Shown: positions 32,552-43,759, counted from the stretch's first letter. The stretch is DNA of 64,000 nucleotides from Beaufortia kweichowensis (GCA_019155185.1 CM032817.1:124001-188000), one strand, 5' to 3'. The notes: a model not told the origin generated them from the letters alone. Program-made: numbers and translations.

Positions 32552-33191
32552 GTGTAGAGAAGAAATATTTAGGGATGCTGGCAGCAACAGTTCTGCAGTA
32601 AAGTGTTCTAATCATAAAAGTTTTGGTAGAAACATTTCAAAAACGTAAACGGGAAAAAAAAAAAATACTGCATTTAGTGATCTGGTCTGAGGTCTGGATG
32701 TTACAGTTTTTCTCAAATGCTAAAACACATTTCACAAACGTTTCCTCCATGTTCCCTTATGTCTAAACACAACACCCTTTTCTAAAGCTACATAAACACA
32801 ACCACACCTTCTCACTTCAAAACTCAAACTTTCACAACAAAAGAGCAGCTCGAAGCTTTCAAAAATGTAAACACTATACACATCATTACACACTACAGCA
32901 AAACAATTGAAAACACAATGCTCAATTTGTGAGAAGGTTCTTTGTTTCATAACTGCCAATGCATATTTTTTAAAAACTTTACAGTAATGGATCTTCTTAG
33001 ATCTCTGCAGAGGATTAGGCATTTAGATTTGTGAGTTTCATATGAAGAGTATAAATCTATAATAAATTCTGCATGTACACTACTGTAACGCAACTCAATG
33101 CAAAAACAGAATCTATTGCACACAACAGTACTCTTGAAAACATGATCAGGGTGTGAAGTTTTTATTTTTATTTACTTTATTCACAACACAA

Positions 33192-34839
33192 TCACTGTGC
33201 GGCATCATGTCGCTGAGCTGCATTGGGCCACATCACCTCATCCACATCGCAGGCTATATTGTCTCTTGCCAGGCACCGTGGGAAAAACGCCCTGGAATGG
33301 CGAATCCATCCTTGGAAGGCCTCCACTGGGACGTCAACACAGGCCAGTTCCATTGCCCTTAGGAGGTTCTCTCTAGTGTATGGTTGTCGGTCATAAACCT
33401 TCCATCTCCACGATGAGAAGAACTCCTCTATAGGGTTCAGGAAAGGGGAGTAGGGTGGCAGACATACGTTTAAAAAGTGGTTACTGTTGGTGGTGAACCA
33501 CTCTCTGATTTGGTTTGTGGAAGCGTACATTGTCCCAAATGATCACATAAATGTGATGTGCGGACCCAGGATGGTGGTGTTGGCGGTCCAGGAGGATGTC
33601 TTTTAGCTCCTCTAGGAAGGTGAGGAGACGTTGGGTGTTGTAAGACCCAAGGATAGCATGCTGGTGGACAAGCCCCTCCAAACCCATGGCCGCACAAAGA
33701 GTAATATTACCCCCCCGTTGGCCAGGAACCTCAGTGATGGCTCTTTGGCCAATGATGTTACGGCCTCTTTGCCTTCGTTTCTGCAGGTTGAAGCCAGCCT
33801 CATCCAGGAAGAGGTACTCATGAGGTCTGGCCATCGCGTCCAACTGTAATATCCTCTGTGAAAATGTGAAAGTGCACAGGTGTTCAGAACAGTCAATCAG
33901 GTAGCACAGTATTGTCCAGAAGTAATGTAGGCCACTGAGCAACACAGTATGTCCACTAACTGTACTGTGAACATGGATGTATACTTACTTGCACATACTC
34001 GTAACGTAGGTCTTTGTGTCGCGCAGAGTTGCGCTCAAAGGGAACCCTATAGACCTGTTTCATCCGCATCTTTTGGCGCCGGAGAACTCGGTCTATTGTG
34101 GCCAAGCTGACATCATCAATGCTCTCAAAGTTGACATTATCAGCAATGACTTTGTCTCTGATCTCCCGGAGTCTAATGAGGTTGTTCTCACGAACCATAT
34201 CCACAATGAGGGTTTCTTGTGCTGCTGTAAATATGGCAACCCTCCCACCTCTATGTGGCATTGTTTCAACTCTAAAGAAAGAAACATGTGTTGTCAATTG
34301 ACATGTTTTACAATACAGTAACAACTGATTTGAAACCAATAGACTACTTTCACAGGCTTGTAAAATTGTATTGTGACAAAGAAAGCAATAGAGTACAATA
34401 CCTGTTGTGTTGTCTGAATGCCCTGATAATGGTGGCCACAGTGAACCTACTCAGGTTTGGACGGACTCTTAGTCCTGCTTCAGCCATCGTCATGCCATGG
34501 ACAATGACATGGTCAATGACTGTTGCTCGCATTTCATCCGTAATGATGGTCCGAGGTTGTCTTGCTCTCCCTCCTGGACCTTCTCCTCTCCCTTGTTGGC
34601 CTCCCCTCTCCCTTGTTGGCCTCCCCTCTCCCTTGTTGGCCTCCCCCTCTCCCTTGTTGGCCTCCCCCTCTCCCTTGTTGGCCTCCCCTTCTCCCTTGTT
34701 GGCCTCCCCTTCTCCCTTGTTGGCCTCCCCTTCTCCCTTGTTGGCCTCCTCCTCTCCCTTGTTGGCCTCCTCCTCTCCCTTGTTGGCCAGCTCTTCTTCC
34801 TCTTCCTCTTCCTCTTCCTCTTCCTCTGCCTTCATCCAT
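33192..34839 (-). pseudogene. Tc1/mariner-like transposase with two introns
   Basis: Exon 1 (about 34,839-34,403) begins MDEGRGRGRGRGRG, an Arg-Gly-rich tail expanded by the minisatellite, then in another frame PRTIITDEMRATVIDHVIVH and FTVATIIRAFRQHNR, a helix-turn-helix region, ending at a GTATTG donor. Exon 2 (about 34,272-33,987) reads MPHRGGRVAIFTAAQETLIV and ends RYEYVQ with a GTAAGTAT donor. Exon 3 (about 33,855-33,192) has the catalytic core: EYLFLDEAGFNLQKRR (first Asp), YVIIWDNVRFHKPNQ (second Asp) and LNPIEEFFSSWRWKV (Glu). The second Asp and Glu are about 36 residues apart if the frameshift at about 33,510 is bridged. That frameshift and the one in the repeat make this copy inactive. 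Confidence 0.88.
34575..34826. repeat. 21-bp minisatellite plus TTCCTC repeat in the transposase 5' end
   Basis: CTCTCCCTTGTTGGCCTCCCC-type units of 20-21 bp recur about ten times (34,580-34,786), followed by TTCCTC hexamers to 34,826. On the minus strand one frame codes for Gly-Glu-Gly-Glu-Ala-Asn-Lys repeats, another for Gln-Gln-Gly-Arg-Gly-Gly repeats. Confidence 0.92.
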
Positions 34840-35344
34840 TGTGTTTTGTTTGGAATCTTCAGCAAACTGTGCACTCTGAACTTGCTTTTATACATGTGGT
34901 CACAGCATTAGCAACAAGTGTCTTCAATTTTGAGTCGTTGTGTGTAATGAATGATGCCAGGTGTGTTCATTGTGTTCAAATATTGCTGACTGTGGCAAGC
35001 ATTTTGCATCACATGAGCTTTCATTTGAGAATATGAGAAGAGTTCTTTTGCAACTTGTGTTTTAGCAAGGAAAAATGTGTTAAGATTTATGAGAACGGAG
35101 GATTGTGTTTTGTGAATTGTGTCTTCATGTGAAATGTGTTTATGATATTGGAAAAAGATGGCTAGATTTAGTAAATGTGTTTAGACAACTGTACATTGAG
35201 TTTAGAGGATTGGCTTTTGTGTTTTAGCATTTGAGAAAAACTGTAAAAAGTGCTCCCTGCTTTATTTCAAGCAGCTAATTTAGCTTTAGCGGTCTCAGAA
35301 TAAGTTTACCTGTGTCCAAGGTCAAAAAACATTAGTTTTCTCAT

Positions 35345-35880
35345 AATACACTGTGTGCATAATTATTAGGCACGTTGATAATCTGGTCATTTTGTTTTCC
35401 AAGCACATTTTACCAGTTCCAAACCACATCAATCTTAATAACTACTATTCATTTTGTATTTAATTATTTATAAGTGATATATAATTGTCCATGAAGGCTG
35501 GAAGTGAAAAGTCCTTGTATTCAGGTATGCATAATTATTAGGCATGTTTTCTTTTAAAGATAAAATGAGCCAAAAAAAAGACTTAACTCAGACTGATAAG
35601 TCAAAAATGATTAAATGCCCATGATAAAGATGCAATACTAATGCAATAATAGAATTTGTAAAGTTAAAACATGACCATTGGACAGCGAAATGCTCGTTGG
35701 GTCTGCATGGTCAGAAAAAACAGGTGGAGAAGAAAAGACACGTTAACTGCAAAACAATTAAGGTGAAGAATTAGGTGTGAAACCATCAGGAACCATTCAG
35801 CGCCACCATTTTCCAGAACTATAACCGACCTGGAGTCTCCAGAAGTGCAATGTGTCAGGTTCTCAGAGAGTTTCTCAGAG
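35345..35880 (+). mobile_element. Tc1/mariner-like fragment, 5' part
   Basis: ACTGTGTGCATAATTATTAG near 35,349 resembles a known fish transposon end, and a related GCATAATTATTAGGCATGTT lies at 35,529. From about 35,670 a weak frame reads GQRNARWVCMVRKNRWRRKD and then CETIRNHSAPPFSRTIT, similar to the N-terminal DNA-binding region of such transposases. The rest is absent, cut where the MULE-like element starts. Confidence 0.5.
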
Positions 35881-35888
35881 AGAAATCT

Positions 35889-36922
35889 TCAAATCACAAC
35901 ATTTAATTGATTAAAATGATACATCTCCCGCCCTAGTGCTGATCTCAGAGCAGGATCACTCTATAGACTGTAATCGCTGTTTTACACTACTCTCATAGCA
36001 GGAGTGCTCAAGTTCATATCGCAGTTTTATTTTTAAATGAAATACGCGCTGCTCTCTCAGGGCAGGAGTACTCAACGTAATTCGTATCACTGTTACTTTT
36101 TTGTGTGTCACGGGCAGGAGTACTCAACGTAATTCATATCACTGTTACTTTTAGTGTGTCACGCGCTGCTCTCAAGGCAGGAGTACTCGACGTAATTCAT
36201 ATCACTTTTACTTTAGTGTGTTACGCGCTGCTCTCAGTGCAGGAGTACTGGACGTAATTCATATCACTGTTACTTTAGTGTGTTACGCGCTGCTCTCAGG
36301 GCAGGAGTACTCAACGTAATTCATATCACTTTTACTTTAGTGAGTTACGTGCTGCTCTCAGGGCAGTACTCAATTCATATCACTATTACTTTTAGTGTGT
36401 TACGCGCTGCTCTCAGGGCAGGAGTACTGGACGTAATTCATATCACTGTTACTTTAGTGTGTTACGCGCTGCTCTCAGGGCAGGAGTACTGGACGTAATT
36501 CATATCACTGTTACTTTAGTGTGTCACGCGCTGCTCTCAGGGCAGGAGTACTGGACATAATTCATATCACTGTTACTTTAGTGTGTTACGCGCTGCTCTC
36601 AGGGCAGGAGTACTCAACGTAATTCATATCACTTTTACTTTAGTGAGTTACGTGCTGCTCTCAGGGCAGTACTCAATTCATATCACTATTACTTTTAGTG
36701 TGTTACGCGCTGCTCTCAGGGCAGGAGTACTGGGCGTAATTCATATCACTGTTACTTTTAGTGTGTTTGGCGCTGCTCTCAGGGCAGGAGTACTCAACGT
36801 AATTCATATCACTCTTTACTTTAGTGAGTTCGTGTGCTGCTCTCAGGGCAGTACTCATAATTCATATCACTGTTACTTTTTAGTGTGTCTGGCGCTGCTC
36901 TCTGGGCAGGAACGTACTCAAC
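35889..36922 (+). repeat. Left inverted end of the MULE-like element, array part 1
   Basis: After an outer unique part (35,889-36,000), about fifteen units follow with the consensus blocks ATTCATATCACTGTTACTTT, GTGTGTTACGCGCTGCTCTC and AGGGCAGGAGTAC. Unit length is 62 bp, with some shortened (about 50 bp) units that lack part of the GGAGTAC block. Units become more diverged toward the outer end. The array ends at GTACTCAAC (36,914-36,922), where LINE C begins. Confidence 0.92.
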
Positions 36923-37056
36923 TTTAGTTTTTTTTAATTTTATTTGTATGGCTTTTCACAAAGGACATTGTATCAAAGCAGCTTTACATGTAATGACATA
37001 GCAGTCAGTGGTCAGGGGATTCAAAAACTCTTTAGGAGAAAAAACCCTGACATGGC

Positions 37057-37232
37057 GTGTTATAGGTGCAATCGGAATAGGGGACACAAATTGCCATTGA
37101 TGGCATCCATAACTCACTATGCAGTTTACAGGATACAGATTGTCTGTATCTGTATCCTGTAAACTGCATAGTGAGTTATGGATGCGATCAATGGCAATTT
37201 GTGTCCCCTATTCCGGATTGCACCTATAACAC
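37057..37232. repeat. Large inverted duplication (two 84-85 bp arms) in LINE C 3' UTR
   Basis: Arm 1 (37,057-37,140) and arm 2 (37,148-37,232) are near-perfect reverse complements separated by 7 bases (TGTCTGT). The same UTR region in copy B (about 3,718-3,830) is single and direct, so the second arm is an extra inverted copy. Confidence 0.93.
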
Positions 37233-37599
37233 AGAACTTATAAGATACAGAACTTCACTATAAGAGAGTTAATTAAAAATGTTATATGTTAAGTGTAATG
37301 TGGTAAATTTGATTTTAATATAACAGGTGCAGGAGGTTGTCCTGGGTAGTCGTCATGAAGCAGCACCAGGGTGGGCATCAGGTGGGGCAGTGTTGCGCCA
37401 GCTGGAACTCATTCCTCAGGATACCTCGGAGAGGGATAGGGATAGAGAGAGAGAGAGAGAGAGAAAAGGAGAGAGGAGGAGGGAGAAGGACAAAACAGAA
37501 TTAGCGTAGCAGCCATTCCTATGTTGATTGTAAGCAGTTTTATGTGATATCACATGCAGTATGTATTATGTGTGTGTGCCCGGTTCCAGTTGAGGTTAA

Positions 37600-40560
37600 C
37601 TATTGCGGCCTTAGAGAGTTGGGTCAAAGATTATGTGAATGCAAGTGTAAACAGATAAGTCTTTAATGTAGTTTTAAACTGTTCGACTGTGTCTGAGTCC
37701 CGGACTTTACTGGGAAGGTTATTCCATAGTTTAGGAGCTAAGTAGGAGAAAGATCTGCCACCTTTAGATTTCTTTGATATTCTTGGAACTATTAAGAGCC
37801 CGTTGTTTTGTGAGCGTAATGTCCGTGATGGGTTGTATGCTGATAATAGTTCACGAGGAGGTATAGAGGTGCTAAGCCATTTAGTGCTTTGTATGTCATT
37901 AACAGAATTTTAAAATCGATGCGATATTTTACAGGTAGCCAGTGCAGTGTTGCTAGGAGTGGACTAATGTGGTCATACTTTTTGATCTAGTGAGAACTCT
38001 AGCAGCTGCATTTTGAACCAGCTGAAGCTTATTTATTTGCTTTGCATGACATCCCCCAGTAATGAATTACAGTAGTCGATTCTGGAGGTCATAAAGGCGT
38101 GGATTAGCTTCTCTATATCCGAGAAAAGACAGCATATGGCGCATCTTTGAAATATTTCTAAGGTGAAAAAATGCAGTTCGGCATGTATTAGAAATGTGAC
38201 CATCGAAAGACAGGTTCTTATCTAGAATCACACCTAGGTTCTTGACTGCGGAAGAAGGGACAATGGTGCAACCTTCTATAGAGAAGTTGTGGGCTATTGT
38301 GTGTCGTGTTTGGAGCTATTAGGTTCAATAATCAAAATCTCTGTCTTGTTGGAGTTAAGTAGAAGGAAGTTGTTTGCCATCCATTTTCTAATATCGTTAA
38401 TACAGTCTATTAGCTTAGTAAAACGGTGGGGTTTGTTAGGTTCTGAGGAAATATAGAGCTGGGTATCGTCAGTTAGCAGTGGAAGTTGATGTCATGTTTC
38501 TTAATAATATCTCGAGGGGTAGCATATATAGTGCAAAGACAATTGGGCCAAGAACTGATCCCTGTGAGTGCGCATGTATTTTACCTGAGAGTAGTAAGAT
38601 TTTTCATCGTTGGCATACACAAATTGGTAACGATCAGTTAGATAAGATTTAAACCAGGCTAAGGCTTGACCATTAATGCCAACATGGTTTTCAGTCTATC
38701 GAGTAGGATTGTATGATCTATTGTATCAAAAGCTGCACTGAGGTCGAGTAATATAAGAATAGATGTCTCACTGCGATCTGATGCTAAAAGGAGGTCATTT
38801 GTCACTCTGAGCATAGCTGTTTCTGTACTGTGATGAGGCCTGAATCCTGATTGAAATTTTTCATAAATGCTATTTTCGGCTAGGAATGTCTGTAGTTGTT
38901 TGGACACAACCTTTTCTAGTATTTTTGATAAGAAAGGGAGATTCGAGATTGGTCTGAAGTTGGATAGGTCTCCTTGGTCGAGATTAGGTTTTTTAATGAA
39001 AGGCTTAATAACTGCCATTTTGAAGGCCGCTGGGACGTAGCCTAGTTCTAAGGATGAGTTAATAATGTTGAGTACAGGTTCGAGACTGCAGAAAAACTTC
39101 TTTTAGTAGTTTTGTTGGGATGGGATCTATTATACAGGATGAAGATTTAGATGAATTTATTATTTTTGTGAGTTCATCTATTTTAATAGCATTAAATGAT
39201 TCTAGTTGTACTAATGGCATGAAGCGGGACGGTATACTATGCGATATAGAGGTGGCAGGCTGTGTAGATGCAATATTGTCCCTAATCTGCCTCGATTTTA
39301 TTATCAAAAATTTCATAAAGGTATTACTATCGTGCTGTAGTTTAACATCTTTTTCTGTAAATGATTTATTTCCAATCAGCTTTGCGACTGTGTTAAAAAG
39401 AAATCGCGGGTTATTTTGATTTTCTGCGATCAACTTTTTAGAGCCTGTTTGTACTTGTTGGTGCTCTCTTTCCATGCATCGCGCCATACTTCTAGGTTCG
39501 TAGTCCTCCATCTACGTTCCATTTTTCTGGTTGCTTTTTTTAGGGCTGAAGTGTGGTTATTATACCATGGTGCTGGCGTTCTATCTTTTATTCTTTTTAA
39601 TCTGATGGGTGCGACAAGTTCTAAAGTGCCTGAAAAAGCTTTGTTTAATGTTTCTGTTATACTGTCAAGATCCTCATTTTTATTGATTACATTATGGGTT
39701 TGATATAGATTCGGAAGATTGTTAATAAAACTATCTTTAGTGGTAGAAATGATTGATCGGCTTGATCTAAACCGAGGTGTAGGGCGAGGGGTTTGTCTAA
39801 AAAGTACAGTGTAAGTTATGAGGCAGTGATCTGAAATAGCATCGCTCTGAGGTAATATTTCTACGTTGTTTATGTTTAGGCCAAATGATAGAATTAGGTC
39901 TAAAGTGTGCTTACATTTATCGTGGGACCTGAAACCTTTTGGCTAACACCAAGCGAGTCCAGGATATCCATAAAAGCTATCGTGTAGCGTCTTTTGGATT
40001 ATCAATGTGTATGTTAAAGTCACCAACGATTAGGGCTTTATCTACAGTAACTACTAATTCTGACAGAAAATCTGCAAATTCTTTAAGGAAGTCTATATGA
40101 TGACCCGGTGGTCTGTAAATGGTAGCCATTATGAAGGACAAATGTTTGTTGCGACCGTTTGGAAGTGACATATTTAAGCCATTATTTCAAAGGAGTTAAA
40201 TTTCCTAGATTTAAGATTAGCGCAGAATATGTTGCTATAAATTGTGGCAATACCGCCACCTCTACCTTTTAGGCGAGGCTCGTGCTTATAGTAAAAGTCT
40301 TGTGGAGTAGATTCATTTAGACTAGTAAAATCATCTGTTTTAGCCATGTTTCCGTCAGGCACAGAGCATCTAGTCTGTGTTCTGTAATAATTTCATTGAC
40401 AATATATTCTTTGTTGGAAAGCGACCTGATGTTAAGCAGGCCGAAGTTTAGCCATTTTGTTGCATCTATTTGTAGGTTATTTTCTAGTTTAATATTAATT
40501 AGATTTGTATTTGGTTTAGAGTATAATAAAGGTTTGTTTGTTCGGGAAACAGACACAGTC
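37600..40560 (-). pseudogene. LINE copy C ORF2: endonuclease-reverse transcriptase
   Basis: The N-terminal endonuclease reads at 40,556-40,317 (LLNIRSLSNKEYIVNEI, LDALCLTETWLKQ), 40,362-40,174 (ESTPQDFYYKHEPRLK) and 40,171-39,977 (TIYRPPGHHIDFLKEF, LIVGDFNIHIDNPKD). ETW and GDFN are catalytic motifs. A linker is at 39,511-39,059 (LFNTVAKLIGNKSFTEKDVK, then SSSCIIDPIPTKLLKEV). The RT reads at 39,018-38,659: SNFRPISNLPFLSKILEKVV, FQSGFRPHHSTETAMLR, and LDLSAAFDTIDHTILLDRL with the first catalytic Asp. The C-terminal domain is at about 38,110-37,610, with frameshifts. About six frame changes in all show it to be inactive. Confidence 0.85.
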
Positions 40561-40582
40561 TCTATATGTTGATAGGTGGATA

Positions 40583-41030
40583 GTACTCGACGTAATTCAT
40601 ATCACTGTTACTTTAGTGTGTCACGTGCTGCTCTCTGGGCAGGAGTACTCGACGTAATTCATATCACTGTTACTTTAGTGTGTCACGCGCTGCTCTCAGG
40701 GCAGGAGTACTCGACGTAATTCATATCACTGTTACTTTAGTGTGTTACGCGCTGCTCTCAGGGCAGGAGTACTGGACGTAATTCATATCATTGTTACTTT
40801 TAGTGTGTCACATGGTGCTCTCAGGGCAGGAGTACTGGACGTAATTCATATCACTGTTAGTTTAGTATGTCACGCGCTGCTCTCAGGGCAGGAGTACTGC
40901 ACGTAATTCATATCACTGTTACTTTAGTGTGTCACGCGCTGCTCTCAGGGCAGGAGTACTCGAAGTAATTCATATCACTGTTACGTTTAGTGTGTCACGC
41001 GCTGCTCTCAGGGCAGGAGTACTCGAAGTA
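40583..41030 (+). repeat. Left inverted end, array part 2
   Basis: Seven further 62-bp units continue the array after LINE C and end at GGAGTACTCGAAGTAG. Units here are more uniform than the outer ones. Confidence 0.92.
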
Positions 41031-41343
41031 GATTGTTTATTGTAGAGCTTTGTTGATAATGGCAACAGGTAATGGCCAGAGGTAGTATCTATGCTTTATA
41101 TTATCAGAGTACCACAACTTCATCATATGATTTCTGTAATTGGTAATTACAATTTGGCAGTGAAGTTAAATTTACCTGTAATATTTCTGGACATCACCAC
41201 ACAGCAAGCGAAGCTGATCAATCCTGCTATTCATCTTTCCTTTCAGAAACTGGTACTTCATTGTGAGGAAAACCTGTGTACAAAAGATAAGGAACTTAAA
41301 ACATCCTTAATAAAAATTTGTCATGATTATCATGTTATATAAC

Positions 41344-43209
41344 TTATATTCTGTAATGAAATTTGAGGGCATTGTATTCTTTTAATAGACTTTCACCTCT
41401 CTGCCTTGTTGTTGGTTTCACTGTTATGATGATAGAATGACCGGCCAAAATTGGACCACAATTCTCCCAAACAAATTCACTGATTCTTGAGGTAGGTGGA
41501 TACATGTGAACTACCCAGACATGTATTGAGCTCTTAGCACTTTCTAGCTGATGTGTTGTTGAACTCTTCTTCCTGTATATAAAAAAAAAAACACATGAGC
41601 ATCCAGTTAGCACACAGTAAAGTTAAACAAAATATAAACTGGACCAATCCAAGGAAAATCCATAGTATACAACTCATGGTTTTAGTTCCATATACTGAAG
41701 ACAGATATTCATTTCTTAAGAATAAAGTGTTATACGATATAAAGAAATATTACCGTTAAGCAGGATTTCATTGATGCCATTGCCTGAATCACAGTATTTC
41801 TTTGATTCACAGGCAAGTTTCCTCCGTCTTTTCTAACCATCCACCTATGCACAGCCTACAAAAACATTTAAATGATCAAACGGTTGTCATGATGAATTTT
41901 TATAAGACCTCTGAAATCTGTTTTGTTTTGAATGTTCCCCCCCCCCCAATCTAACTGTTGAATGATTTTGTTCAGAACTGACGTAATAAGCCTACCTGGA
42001 ATACATGAAACCAGCAAAGAAGAACTTTGGATGTTGGACACTAAAACTCTTCTTATGGCACTGAGTTCCTTAAGGTCATGGTCAATCATTATCGACCTAC
42101 ATGATGAGGCAATTTAGATACATCAGCATACAGTTAGTGTTTGACAAATGAATATGTGTGAAAAAGTAGTTTACAATTTGCTGTCTTAATGCAAGGTCTT
42201 CATCCAGTAGCCATATTTGTACATACAACTACAAAAGTACATCAGCAAACTTTGTTGCCAAAATTTACAAGCCTACACTTTTAACTTTTTACCTGGGAAG
42301 AAATCCAGGGTTGTGTATTGCAAGCTTTTCCAAGCAGATGGCAAGTATGTCAGCTATGTCATTTCTTGACTGATAATAAAGTAAGCAAATGGGACTGCTC
42401 TTCCAATACTGTTTGTCAGAAGAAGTGCATAAAATGCATAGCCATATGATGTCATGGCTTTGTAAGTGGCGTCCATGAATACCATGGGATGTGGATGTTC
42501 TTGAAGTATTTTTTTTTGCCAGGGTGTCTCCACCACAATTATTAATGGTTAATCTTCACTTAAAGGCTGGTAGTAGCAAATGTTTTCCTGCAGCTCTGAT
42601 GTGACTAGCTTGTCCACACTAATGCAGTCTTTCGCATCAGGAAAACTGAGAGCACTGATGGTCTTCTTGATTAATCTTATATCTTCAGGTGTAACATAAT
42701 ATCGCAGATTGTAGTTGTCCATATGTCCATGACGCTCTGCCCAGTCCACACATTTTAAAAGTGTTTCAGAAATTGATAGTCCTTGACCAAGCCATATTTC
42801 AATGAAGGCTAATAATTCTGGGTCAGTACGACTCTTTATTCCCTCTTGTTTAATGCACACATCATGTCCACTGTGTTGAAGCATTTTGTTTACCACAGCA
42901 CCTGTGAAACTGCCATCTTTGATTAATTTGAATGACACATAGGCTTTGCAAGAATTAGCTCGTCTTTGTTGGTTCTCCTTTGCTTTTCCCACTCGGTTTG
43001 GTTGATCTTTCACATGCAAAGTAAAAGTAGTTTTTATGAGTAGAAACAGATGATTTGAAGATGCAATGAGTTTCCTCTTCCAATTTCCTAATGTAACCCT
43101 GCATGAAATCAGTCTCCTCCCCAGAAAAAGATGTGACCTCTTGAATGACTTGTGCATCCTTCACTTTCTTTAAATTTCGCCATATACTGTCAAGCCAAAT
43201 ATTCTCCAT
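41344..43209 (-). pseudogene. MULE-like transposase (CARF/ZSWIM-like), at least four exons
   Basis: The N-terminus (43,209-43,010) ends THKNYFYFACE, then after a frameshift (about 43,005) RANSCKAYVSFKLIKDGSFT and LQHSGHDV, a FAR1/CARF-like region in which THxGH-type His is kept. At 42,551-42,549 an in-frame TAA interrupts it; the frame continues VVETPWQKKILQEHPHPMV and FMDATYKAMTSYGYAFYALL, giving the first catalytic Asp of the MULE fold. A frameshift at about 42,356 precedes LAICLEKLAIHNPGFLP and a GTAAAA donor. Exon 2 (about 42,093-41,998) reads MIDHDLKELSAIRRVLVSNI, with the second Asp. Exon 3 (about 41,856-41,757) reads AVHRWMVRKDGGNLPV. The last exon (41,580-41,344) ends TTRQRGESLLKEYNALKFHY. 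The catalytic Glu was not located. Confidence 0.72.
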
Positions 43210-43316
43210 AGCCCTGGAAAAGTAAAGAAAAAAACTGAGGAACCAAATCTAACACATAAGCATACATGTCCTGAATACTGTGTACAGAAAAATAACTATT
43301 CAATCTATTGAATACT

Positions 43317-43752
43317 CCTGCCCTGAGAGCAGTGCATAATACACCAAAAAACCCACAAAACACATATGAATTACGCTGAGTACTCCTGCCCTGAGAGCAG
43401 CGCGTAACACACTAAAGTAACAGTGATATGAATTACGTCCAGTACTCCTGCCCTGAGAGCAGCGCGTAACACACTAAAGTAACAGTGATATGAATTACGT
43501 CCAGTACTCCTGCCCTGAGAGCAGCGCGTAACACACTAAAGTAACAGTGATATGAATTATGTTGAGTACTCCTGCCCTGAGAGAGCAGTGCGTATTTCAT
43601 TAAAAATAACACTGTGATACGAACTTGAGCACTCCTGCTATGAGAGTAGTGTAAAACAGCGATTACAGTCTATAGAGTGATCCTGCTCTGAGATCAGCAC
43701 TAGGGCGGGAGATGTATAATTTCAATCAATTAAATGTTGTGAAGATTTCAAG
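43317..43752 (-). repeat. Right inverted end of the MULE-like element
   Basis: About five 62-bp units read in the opposite direction to the left array (ACTCCTGCCCTGAGAGCAGC, then GCGTAACACACTAAAGTAAC), followed by the outer unique segment with CAGCACTAGGGCGGGAGATG. It matches the left end nearly base for base in the outer 150 bp. This array is much shorter than the left one (about 22 units). Confidence 0.92.
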
Positions 43753-43759
43753 GAAATCT

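Larger units (their letters stand above)
32704..35243 (-). mobile_element. Tc1/mariner-superfamily (IS630-like) transposon, intact ends
   Basis: CAGTTTTTCTCAAATGCTAA starts a perfect 26-bp terminal inverted repeat (32,704-32,729 and 35,218-35,243), and TA lies at both outer borders (32,702-32,703; 35,244-35,245), the target duplication of this superfamily. Inside is one transposase gene on the minus strand with two introns. At 2,540 bp it is longer than typical Tc1 elements because of the introns and a 21-bp minisatellite in the 5' coding end. Confidence 0.92.
36923..40582 (-). mobile_element. CR1/L2-group LINE, copy C, inserted in the MULE array
   Basis: This is the same family as copies A and B, minus strand: 3' end at 36,923 (T/A-rich start then a TTTATTTGTATGGCTTTTCA block), ORF2 up to about 40,560, and no ORF1, so it is 5'-truncated right before ORF2. 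GTACTCAAC (36,914-36,922) and GTACTCGAC (40,583-40,591) flank it and match at 8 of 9 bases. As the second continues into the normal array unit, this fits a target duplication made on insertion. Copy C is the best-preserved ORF2 of the three. Confidence 0.85.
35889..43752 (-). mobile_element. MULE-like DNA transposon with 62-bp-array (foldback) terminal repeats
   Basis: Both ends carry the same sequence in inverted orientation: an outer segment with ACATCTCCCGCCCTAGTGCT and a CTATAGACTGTAATCGCTGT block, then an array of 62-bp units. The left array is split by LINE copy C (36,923-40,582). Between the arrays lies one multi-exon transposase gene on the minus strand (41,344-43,209). GAAATCT occurs just outside each end (35,882-35,888; 43,753-43,759), a possible 7-bp target duplication; MULEs usually make 8-9 bp, so this is tentative. 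Without LINE C the element is about 4.2 kb. I know of no description of this exact structure. Confidence 0.78.

Noticed and set aside
34497..35036. Leu/Pro/Ser-rich plus-strand frames of about 180-207 codons
   Set aside because: They are the reverse strand of the minisatellite in the transposase gene; the minus strand explains the region.
36280..36927. Plus-strand frames with repeated LRAALRAGVL peptides, suggestive of a repeat protein
   Set aside because: The 62-bp period is not a multiple of three, so the frames are chance products of the array, and the array is explained as a transposon end.
35889..43752. The 62-bp arrays as a CRISPR array or centromeric satellite
   Set aside because: There are no unique spacers and the genome is eukaryotic. 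The arrays are inverted about a transposase gene with matching outer ends, which fits a transposon better than a satellite.
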